From positions 450,745 to 514,744 of the forward strand of contig JAWWNJ010000166.1 in assembly GCA_037176885.1 (NCBI GenBank): 64,000 bases of DNA, read 5' to 3'. The position numbers were made by a program, and so were the translations under genes. The stretch is from Favolaschia claudopus. Taxonomy: Eukaryota > Basidiomycota > Agaricomycetes > Agaricales > Mycenaceae. A model generated the notes under the pieces. The model had not been told where the DNA came from, did not search any database, and saw nothing but the letters and a program-made list of their open reading frames with translations. This document shows positions 49,548 to 59,546 of this stretch, one piece after another (position 1 is the stretch's first letter; each line of letters begins with the position of its first letter).

Positions 49548-50121
49548 TCCGGTACCGGCCACCAAAGTCACCATTGTGTCACAATCTGTGATTGATTGTC
49601 CATCACTCGGATCAAAGCAGCGGGAAAACAGATTGCTTCTTGTCCTCAGACTACGTGCACCTTTAAATTCGCTGGCCGTGAATTCCCATACAGCTACGAT
49701 CCCATGGTTTACAGGCCGCAACTAGCCGGACGATTGGACGCGGACCATCCCTGGTCTCTCTCTTGCCTTGATTGCTCGCCCTCAACACATGTTACACACA
49801 AAAAAAATCACCGAATCGCCTCTCCGAGTCTTCTGCGCTATCTTGTCTGTCAATGCATTTCTCTTGTCTCCCGGCATTCTCCTCGACGACATCACCAAAC
49901 CACCTCCATCTTTTCTTACATTATACGCCGAAGCCGTTGATACCCGATCCAGAGTCAAAGCACCGACGCCTCGAGGCTTCCGCGCGCCAGCAACGATGCA
50001 GTTATTTAACCTTCCTAGGATCCTCACGGCCCATCTCTTGCCTTGCCTCGCCTTCTCCTCTCCCCTCGTCGCTCATCTCCCAATATCTCTCTCAACTCTA
50101 TCTTCATCCTCGCAGCTCATC
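49548..50121. other. right flank of the large element and upstream region of the next gene
   Basis: The minus-strand open frame 49721-49540 (ending MVTLVAGTGQN) would continue into the frame at 35693-35484 if the element were removed. From about 49740 the plus strand becomes C/T-rich and leads to the small gene at 50122. Confidence 0.4.
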
Positions 50122-50635
50122 ATGTCCTCCACAGACCAAGATATCAGCGTGCTTCCTCCTCTCCCAGCTATTCACCACTCTGCTTGATTGACTCAGACGC
50201 GTGTTCTCGCAGCCCGGTGACATCGTCGCCGTCTCCCATGGCGTGTACGGCCGCCGCGAGGGCCTCGTTGTCGGTGCGCATATCGATTACGCTGTACGTC
50301 GTCTACTCCTCCGAGTCTTCCCTCCTCCTCCCTCTCTTAGCTACTTAGTACTACTGCTCGTTCAACTCCTACTTACTTTGCCTCCCCCTTTGCAGGGCCG
50401 CCAAATCCTGCAAGTCCAAATGGACGCCGGCGACATCTACAACGCATGGTGCGTCCACCTACCTACCTTCCTTGTTCTTGTTCCTTCCCTGGCCTCCGTC
50501 TATTCTCCTCTCTCCTGTGAATGCTTATCACCTCGACGCAGGTACCCCACCGTCACCCGCGTCCGACGCACAGTCTCCTACGCCCGCCCGTCGATGGGGA
50601 AGCAGCGCACTATCGAGAGGCGGATCTACTGGTGA
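50122..50635 (+). CDS. small conserved-looking protein, 84 residues in four exons
   Basis: Exons 50122-50148, 50213-50293, 50396-50448 and 50542-50635 give 85 codons including TGA, with canonical donors and acceptors. The product begins MSSTDQDIS, then PGDIVAVSHGVYGRREGLVVG, GRQILQVQMDAGDIYNAW and YPTVTRVRRTVSYARPS. Gly and hydrophobic positions suggest a small beta-barrel (a KOW- or SH3-like reading such as GDIVAV...GREGLVVG is possible). No known family is claimed. Too small and interrupted to be found as a single open frame, but the splice pattern is very consistent. Confidence 0.7.
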
Positions 50636-51144
50636 CCGCCCACCCACCGGCCCATCCACCCTTGCACTTGCACACTTGGACCACTCCGACACTCAACGAT
50701 TCGCGAAGCGAGTGGTGAATGTCACAGTGGCGATTGAATGGCTGAATCGACGACACACGAATACCTACTCCGTGTCCAATGCATTCCACTTCACAATTGT
50801 TTTTTTTTTTCGGCTTCCCTCGACTTTTTCCACGCGCACTCGTATCGCATCTGTACCCTCTCACGAACATGTCTGAATCACCCGAACTCCGTCGCTGATG
50901 AACTTGAATGCCTCTGAATCGGAAATCCTGAGTAATAGGTATCATTAGTGTAAACTCCACATCAAATGAAGTTTCGAACGACTAATGATTTCTCAACGTG
51001 ACGCGCGGGGTGATCAAAATGGAGCCCGCAGTTAACATTGGTTTACACAAGGAGAGCGCTTGGAATTCTTGTTTGATCGAGATTTCGTTGTATTTTGGTT
51101 CCTACTGCACAGATTACATGTTGTACAATATGTCCCAAATCCAA
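50636..51144. other. convergent intergenic region
   Basis: 3' flanks of the small plus-strand gene and the minus-strand glutaminase. A T10 run lies near 50803. No gene seen. Confidence 0.45.
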
Positions 51145-54100
51145 TCAGTGGTATTCCGGTGGTGCTTCTTGGGGTGCCCCCTGTGCGGCACGCAGCAATT
51201 CAACCTCTTGGCGCAGTCGCTGCATCTCATTTCGCAAGGAAGCATCCGTACCACGCGATCGTGAAGACCCTGCGCCACTTCCATTACTACTCGGCGGTTG
51301 AGGAGAAGACCTTGGCGGTGAAGTGGTGCTGGGGGGTAAGGACTCGGGATGCGCATAGTGTGCTCCGGGCTTGGGCAAACCCGAGGCGAGGAACATCCGG
51401 GTCGGTGGTACGATCAGCGTCGCAGGATTCCGTGGTTTCAGTCTTAGCACACTACCGTAGTAGGCAGCCATTGTCGGTGGTTCTTGATACGGTCGGGGAG
51501 CCTCTAATTGATTATCTCTATTTTGTCTGCGGCGGCGGAAGACTACGGCTGCAAGGCCGAGCAACAAGATGGCCGCAAGTCCGCCCATGACTCCTCCGGC
51601 AATCGCACCTGTGGGCGACTTCGCATGTCCAGTGAAAGAACCCGGCCACAATGCTGGAGGACTGGCTGGAGGAATGCCCGGGGACTGGCTGTCGAGGGAG
51701 AAACAATCACAGTCTTGTTTGCAACGCTGGGCACCAGGATCATCAATCTGCTGTTCAAAGGCCGCGTGACAAAACTTACTTCAAACCAAGTACCGAAAAG
51801 ACTGCGCCTTGAGCGGGGCTAATGAATTCGTTCGTTATAAGTGAATATCAAAAGGCCGCATTGATTGTTCAATATACCTGGCATACCCATTCGGAGACAC
51901 TGCTGACCCAGGTCCTAAACCGCTTTGGACGTTGTAAAGAGTGGCAAACATCGACGAAGAAGTGTTGCTTGATGCATATCCATGCACCCCGGATATGAGT
52001 AAATCTCTGGTTGCATTGTCTGCGGCCGCGGCGCTGAATAATGTCCAATCTGTCAGAAATATATGATGAGAGCCCCGAAGCAATTAAACGAAAGAACAAT
52101 TATGTGAGGGCACACCACATCTAGCATTCATATTGCTATCGCTGCTGAGAGGGGGTCCAAACGGAAGTTGGCTCTGCTTCACATTAGTTGAAATCGTATT
52201 CGATTGCGCAGTATATATCTGAGATTCATTGGGTCTAATTGTGAACACCCGGGAATAAATTTATTGCTCACAGACAATGGCACAAAATTCAGCTTCAACA
52301 ATTTATCAGCGAATAAATTGTACATCAATCCCCCACGTTGAATCGCCGTATGTCCAACGAAGCTGTGACGGGGACACCGAAGTAAGGTTATACCAAGATT
52401 GTATGAGACTGGAGGCCGTTGTCTACATATCGAATTGCAATCAAATTAGCCATACAAAGACAGAACTTCAGGGGGCCGACCCTGTACTGCTGTGCATCGT
52501 CATTCTGTCCAGCGATCTGACTTATTTCGGACATCGCTTGAATTGGCGATGATTCCTTTGAGCGCAAGGTTGGTAACATTTCCGTGAGTCTGCGCAAGCC
52601 CTGCGTCCCGGGCATCAGCCGATATTCTACGACAAAAAATCAACATCTGAATTCAATCGATACAAGGAAGCCATATGCGTACTGCTGCGCGGGAACTAGA
52701 GCGTTTGTCACCAAGTAGTCGCCCCATGTTTTAAATAGATCATACTATGATAGTCGTTTCAACTTCGGACAATAGCGCGAATCAGCATTCAGAAATTCTC
52801 ACATATTTGCCAATGAGCGACCCATCTCCGGAGCTTTGTGCGTGGGCCAGAACGAGTATCAACATGTTGCCCGAATCTCAGAGGAAAGTCAGCTTGTGCG
52901 ATGGGTGCGTTCAAAGGTGACTCACTTTCTACTCCATAAACGTCGTTATTGTCGGGATTTCCGGGGACGGATGGGTATGGTATACCTTCCCGACATCGTT
53001 CAGATTTAATCTTCTTCCCAGAAAAGAAAGGGCAAACCTAGATCTGGAGCAGCATATCCATTACTGTAAGCAGACGAACTTTGGTACTCCAACAGCGGCT
53101 CGAGCAGCAAGCCGATGATGCTCGAGTTGAGATACATCAGCACCGGAAGCGCAGCGTATATTGTTTCCACCGGGTTTACCCTCCTGGCCATATGTCAACC
53201 ATAGATTAAGTAGACTTTGTAAAGGCAAATCCGCGCTTACTGGCTATTCCCAACATCCTTCATGAAGGCCTTGACATCAGAAAGATTGAACCCGCTCCCA
53301 TTGTCTGACGTCGAGAGAGTGATTTCAATCCCGGCCATCGCCTGACGCGCCGCCAGCGAAACCAGATCCGCATATTGAGCCGACACCCGCGACGCGTCTT
53401 GGAGGATTTGTTGATCAAGCGCGAGAGCACGTGTTCGTCGCCGCGGGAAAGTCAGCTATAAACGCGTCCTATCTATTTTTGAACAGCGTTGGGTGAGTTG
53501 GGGAGGGAGAAAGTTAGATTGAAGAGATGCAGACGCACCGCATCGCCAATGGAAGCATACTGAGACCAATAATACGCCCTCCTGGGTACATTTGCAAAGG
53601 TCACGACGGGATCCCTGATTAGACCCACGGCCCAAGCGACGGTCGCGATCGTATCTGTGCTGCCTAAATCCAATGCGTGGGCGAGGACGGGGAATTTGCC
53701 GTCCCCTCCCTTCACGTTCCCTATTTGTCCCGCCAAGTCGGAGGAGAGAGATAATTGTGGGTCTTTGGAAGCGAATTGGGAGCGGAGGGCTTGATCGGTG
53801 CCGATGACGGAGACGAGGTTGGGTTGTCCCTGTGGAAGAAGTGGAAGAAGAACATTGAAGCCAGAAATTCACGGGAATGGAGGTGCTCACTCACACTTGA
53901 AATCGCATAATACGCGACCGAGTCCTCCGCAACGTCGGTAAATTCTGACCGTGGCGATGTCGATTGTACCTGATGATACACGATGTTACTCTGTCTCGTA
54001 GTACTCCACTGAATCGCAGTGTCGAAACTGTCCGTGACCCATTCTAAATATTGATGAATCTTGGTCAGAATACGTGCGTGTAAAGGAAGGGAGGAACGAT

Positions 54101-54752
54101 TGAAGAAAGAACGTACCAGCGCTAATATCCGAATAAAGCTGAACCAGATGCGCCTTCCCATCCGTCGACTTGCCGTCTACGTACACATAGCTAAACGGAA
54201 AGGACTGCTTCACCCAATCCGAGGGCTGCTCAAATAAATTCGCGATGATTAGTACACCGTTTCAATTTCAGTCCGAAGGCATAATAATAATGCAATGCGC
54301 ACCTCAATGGGACTTAAAAACGTCACATTGAGCTGCATCGGTCCAGCCTGGACGGTGAGAATCGTCCGTGTTGGAGTAACTTGTGTGGAGAGCCATGTGC
54401 CGGCGTTGCCGCTGGCGGGCTTCCCCAGCCAGTGGTACGTTTTGCTGTCGACTTTGATGGACCCTGACCATCCGAGAATCTGTCGCAGCTCAGTATAGAA
54501 TACATTGACGGGAAAGATATGAAGACGCACATGGTTGTCGTTCCAGAACTGCGGCCACGAAGTCATGGGGTTGGAATTTTTGTGCATGTCGAGCCAGCAG
54601 TTGAAGGTCGGGCTGCGTACGGCGAGGGGAACGGAAGCGGGGAAGAAGGTTTGTTGGTGCTGCGCCTGAGCGGGGAGGATAAGCCATAGCCAGGTACTGT
54701 GGAGAAGGACTTGGAGGAGGGAAGAAGGGAGGATGTGCCGCAGGAGGGACAT
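51145..54752 (-). CDS. GtaA-type glutaminase (DUF4965/DUF5127/DUF1793), membrane-anchored
   Basis: Secreted-pathway enzyme of the fungal glutaminase A family, which releases glutamate from glutamine outside the cell. The N-terminus (MSLLRHILPS...WLWLILPAQAQ) is a signal peptide. It is followed by the family signature FFPASVPLAVRSP, then YVYVDGKSTDGKAHLVQLYSD, DNGSGFNLSDVKAFMKDVG, LPVLMYLNSSIIGLLLEPLL, QAMSEISQIAG and TDWTLFSAAA. Many introns (at least ten). Near the C-terminus there is a clear membrane helix (GAIAGGVMGGLAAILLLGLA) followed by RRRR, a Pro/Ser-rich cytosolic tail and a short coiled coil (NEMQRLRQEVELLRA). Typical GtaA proteins end before such a tail. A C5 run on the plus strand (52330-52334) is one base too long to read through W-G-L-M-Y-N, so one frame break or consensus error is likely. 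The exact substrate is inferred. Confidence 0.85.
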
Positions 54753-56574
54753 CGCCGAATGGAGAGGAAAGAGAATGAAGGAAGCGAAGGAGGATGAGAG
54801 GAGGAGGATGAGAAGCGAAGCGGGGGGACGAAGAGGTATGGGAAGTGGGAAAGGTAGTGAACCGGGGTTGAATCACTCACGAGGTATCAGTCAAGACGGG
54901 ATGATCATCAGCGCGAGGTGAAGCGGGGCTAGGATGTACTCGTCAATCTCTTAATTAAGCACTTTACAATTTTACATCGCTGCAAGCAGTGTTTAACCAG
55001 TAGTCGTCGCTCAGGAGGGATACATAGAGATGGCCACTCACCTTCCAGGGAACGCGTGCTGGGTGTCAACTGTTCGGGTTAATTTCGAGGTTGTGTTGAC
55101 TATCGAACAAACCGCTTTAGAGGCCGAATCAATCAGTCAGTGCTGTATTTACATGCCTAGTGAGAGCTAAGAATATATGCACTTGGAACTGGTGATGACA
55201 CTCGGGCGGCAAAGCTGCGATGATGATAAAGCAATCTGAAAATGCGTATACCATTCAACAACTGACATGGATACTCTCGCGCACGAAGGACTCACTGGGA
55301 ACAGGAACGGTGCGCTTTTTTGAGCCAAGTAAATAACGCATACGGACACTGGTTTCAACACACATGGATTGATATTGACCATCTTCAGTTGAGATCTTCA
55401 CTCGAGCAGTTGGGGCCGCGCGGAGAGTGGGTGGCACTCCATCGGCACGGGAGAATGTCAAGAAGCTGGAGCAATGACCATGCCTGGTAAGTACTGGCAA
55501 TGGCTCGACTGGAAGCCGCGCTGCGTAGAATCGAGGAAAACGGTGGTGAGCGTCTGGAAAGAGAGAAGGATGCTGACTCATCAATTTGACAGGCGGAGAT
55601 TTCCATATTTGGTAACTCTTTGCTCATTGTCTTCTCCGCTCATCTCAGTCTTCCAATCAGCTGAATCCCAGCTCGAGAACGACGCAGGCGACCGATATTC
55701 GTACGCTCTACTGCTGGATGGATTCTGACTCGGTTACGGCGACTGTGGACGCTCGATAACGATGCCACCTCACGACCCTTCTCCTCTATCGCTGTTTTGC
55801 TCTTCTGCGGATGAAATCGCTTTTATGGCCTCAGAGTATCGAGGGAGACGCCGTAGGAAGTGCTGGGGCGTCATGTGCGTCTACCCGTTCGCTCGTTGGG
55901 GCAGCAAAAGTTCGTCTCCCAGTCGTCTAGTTGTCATCAAGTCGTATTTGAGCTAACCATAGCTCTCTTGTCAGCGTCTCTGATTACCTTCACCGCTCAC
56001 ACACCATTCTCTCGACTATCCGCTTTGGAATTCTCTAGTCTCCCACTTGCACCACCCCTAGCTATCAAAATTTCTCGTCGCCTCTTCCCCGAACGGGCCA
56101 TCCGCCCTCGCCATACCCTCGTCTCCGTCCGCCCCGCATATAACTACTTGCGCCTCCATTCAAACACCATACGCCGCACCTCCGCGCTCCATCTCTGCTA
56201 CCCTCGCCATGGGCTGTGAATCCCGCTATCAGCATGTGGAGGCAGCAGTATACTTCAATGATTTTACCGTCGTCTCGTCGTCCTGCGAGACAAACCCTTG
56301 GGCCTTCTTTCACTCAGTACTCCACACGCGCCGCTCCGCTTGATCTGACATCCTTATGCTTTCTCGATCTGCAGACTCTGACTCGACACTTCAGCCTCAA
56401 CATCGACATCTCGACCTCGTCCCCGTCCTCGTCCTCTTCGACATCTGCCATCGCCGCTCCCTGGACACCTTCGTCGCCACCCCCACTTCTCTCCGCTCCG
56501 CTCCACACCGTCGCCATCCACGACAGCTTCGCCCACTCTTCCATCCAATGCGTACTCAGCCGCCATCGACCATG
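54753..56574. other. intergenic region, no supported gene
   Basis: 54753-54900 is the pyrimidine-rich (minus strand) leader of the glutaminase gene. The rest has only short motif-free open frames. A short minus-strand chain near 55430-55290 (RVKISTEDGQYQ, VRMRYLLGSKK) looks mildly protein-like, but no gene model could be built. Confidence 0.35.
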
Positions 56575-58400
56575 AATCCGCTTCCATGTCTCTCGCATGG
56601 TCGGGGAGGAGGTGGTATAGGCGGCGAAGAATTAATCGTCGAAACGGGGGCGGGATGGGTTGGGAGGAAACGGAGGGCGGAGGGAAACGAAGATTGAGTG
56701 TGGAAAGCGGATCGGCGGGATTCGCAAACACGCAAGATCTCTCCTATGTACGTGTATACCCTGCCTCGCTGCGTACCCGGCTGACGGTGTAGAAGTCCAG
56801 CGTCGAATCGCTTTCGGCGGCGGTGGTGGGGGAGACGCAGGAGGCGAGGAGGATGTAGGACGGGGTGGCGAGGCAAGGGGGGAAGAGGAGGAGGAAGATG
56901 AGGGGGGCGAGGAAGACGTCTCCTAACCTCTACCGCCGCGCGTCGGGGAGGAGGAGGAAGGAGTTGTACAGACGACGGTCGGGGGACGTACAGCAAGAGG
57001 AAGATGTCTGTCCCATGTACCGCTGCCCACTCCTACCCCACCTCTGTGTGGTGCGCCTCGCACATCATCCTCTCCTGTCTCGTCTCGTCTTCGTTTCTTG
57101 CGACGACAAGCCGCGCCCGTCCCTCTCGTCCCACCCTCGGTTGCCCCCACGTCTAATCTCAATCCTCAATCACTAACACGGCGAATTTCACTCACACACG
57201 TCTCTCCCCTCCCCGTCCCGTTGCGCTTCGGCGTGAGGCAGCCCGCCGTGGTGTTGTGCTGCCGCTCCCGGGGCGTACGCGTCTCGCCGTAGACCGGGGT
57301 GGGAGGGCGGTTCTGAGTGGCGCTGCGAACGTGCAAGACGGTGACGCAGGGTCGACCCCCTCAGCTCTCGGCTGGGCTGGCCCACCCGCCACCTCACTTC
57401 TCCCTGCCCCACACCATCACCTTCGGAATCGCCGACTCTTCTAATGCGCATTCACGCGCAGTCGACCGTGGGGCCGCTGCCTTGTCTCTCCTCTTGAATG
57501 GTCGGGGGTGGGGACGGAGTAGGCGACGAAGAAGAAATGGGGCGGGATGGGCGGGGAGGAGCCGGATGGAGGTGCGGCGGTGGGAGAGGAAGGAAGGAAT
57601 GCTTGATCAGAATCGGACGATCGGTGGGACGCCGAGATATGCACTGCATCGAGATTAGACACCCTCGTTCGCTGCGCGTACCCGGCTGACGGTGTAACAG
57701 CAGACTTTCGAATTGCTTTCTTTGGGGAAAAGGAGAAGGAGGAGGAGGCACGGACGGGGGGGACACCGGAGGCGAGGAGGATGTAGGCCGAGGTGGGGGA
57801 CCAAGCGAGGAAGAGGAGGGGAACGAGGAAGACGGTGGTCTGGATGGGATGGGCTGCTAATGGGGCGGTATACGAAGAGGTAGACGGACGTCTCCCCTAC
57901 ACAAGCCCGACACCCACCGACCTCTGCATCTCGCACGTCTATTCCGTCTCTTCTGGTCTCATCCCCTCTCCCATTCTTGCGACCGCACGACGCGTCCCAC
58001 TCTCCGTCGCCCCGACGCCTACGCTCAATCAATGGCGAATCGACTCCCGCTCATCGCGCGTCTCTCGCGCTTCTGCCTGAGACCCGCCGCGTACTTTGCG
58101 CCGCTCCTACTGCGGCGTACGCGTCTCGCCCAGTTGCGTTGTGGGTGGCGCCACGAACGTGCGAGACGGTGAGCTTGACCGTGATGCAGCGTCGGTCCAC
58201 TCAACTCGCTCGCAAACGCAGGGCTGATCCACCGCGTATGCGACGTCCTCGTTAAGCTAGGGATTACGGGCGGGGTACGCGTTGCGCGCACGTCGATGTT
58301 GTCATCGCGCGTGGGTGACGGTCGGTGGGAGGGGAAGTGGCATGCAGCGGGAGGGTTAGAGTGTGGAGGTCGATGTGGATGTGGATGTGAATTGGCAGGA
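56575..58400. repeat. tandem segmental duplication, two diverged copies of about 0.9 kb
   Basis: Matching anchors: cccggctgacggtgta at 56776 and 57681; gaggcgaggaggatgtagg at 56841 and 57769; gcgaat near 57181 and 58035, followed in both by ggcgtacgcgtctcgcc-like sequence and then cgtgc[ag]agacggtga. Offsets are about 905, 928 and 854 bp. A partial third copy may begin near 58400 (ataggcggcgaggaggagg). GC-rich, with long motif-free frames on both strands. The only shared peptide is a minus-strand LLHRQPGT[QR].ERG-like block. Confidence 0.65.
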
Positions 58401-59546
58401 TAGGCGGCGAGGAGGAGGGGTCGGCGGGCGAAGCACGTCAAAGGCGTCACCTGCACGCGGACTCTAACTGACGAGGGTGGCGCTGTGCGTGTAGGGTGTA
58501 GGTTAGGTGGAGGGAAGGATCTGTCTGGAAGGAGTGGACGGAACGGAAGACGGGGTGGAGGAGCGAGGAGGATGCGGGTGGAGACGTTTTTGTGCGCGTG
58601 GAGGAAGGAGAGTGAGGGTCGGAAGGAGGGTCGAAGACGGGAGGGTGGTCGGCCCAGGGAGATTGGGAGATGACGAGGAGGGCGTACCGTATTCCCTCGC
58701 TCGCCGCCGTCTCGACGCGACGCCGGTGCGAGTTCTCCTCTTCGCGACGCGGATGCGCTTTGTTTTTCTATCCCTTTCTCCGACCCAGCTTCATCGTCGC
58801 GTCCCCCACCTCCACCCTCATCACCTACTTCCTTCTCGCTGCCCTCCCCTCCTCCCGCTGCCAATTTCGCTTGATTACATGGAAGGAAGGTACGTACCTA
58901 CGTTCTCGCTGCCCCTATTCTTACTGATGACGATACAGGTGTCGTTAAGTAGGGCGGAGGCGGGTGGGGATGACGGTGTATATATGGATGCGAGGGACGT
59001 GGGAGGAGAGGATGAACGTGTGGGTGGGTAGAAGGAGGAGCGGGAGAGGCCACAGACACAGCTGCGGGGTGTGAGAGCGGGGGAAGGAGAGGATCCCGAA
59101 AGCGGGGAGAATTGTATGGTGACGGAGGGCCCTCGTCCTCTTCGTTATTCTCGTCCTCCCCTATCTCTCGGCGACGCGCACCTTTTGCCCACTCCCTGCC
59201 TCGCGACCGCTAGCTCAGCTTCCTCTCATCGTGCGCAGCACGTCGTTTCGATGCTTGTCCTGCCCTCCACGCTCCTGCGATTCGCTGGCCCCCCACCTCG
59301 GAGGCATCCACCACAGCTAACTCGTTCCCTTTTGAATTTGTTCTTTCCATTACCCATACATTTGCTATATATACACGCGTGCTAGCTCGTGCTTCTATCC
59401 AATACGGCCCTTTTTTCAATCTCTCCTTCCATTTCCGTCACTGCTGCCATGGCGACGACTACAGCATTTTGTTCTTTCGCACCGCCAGTTCTTACATAAG
59501 TACCCTGAGACCTCGTCTTTAAGTATTTCTCGCTCTCTCTACTACG
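58401..59546. other. GC-rich region, then promoter of the G-alpha-like gene
   Basis: No gene supported. From about 59330 the plus strand becomes C/T-rich with a tatatataca word near 59370, fitting a promoter for the start at 59547. Confidence 0.4.

Noticed and set aside
58025..58864. 279-codon minus-strand open frame
   Set aside because: GC-rich Arg/Pro/Ser composition with no motif, overlapping a tandem duplication; no splice-supported extension.
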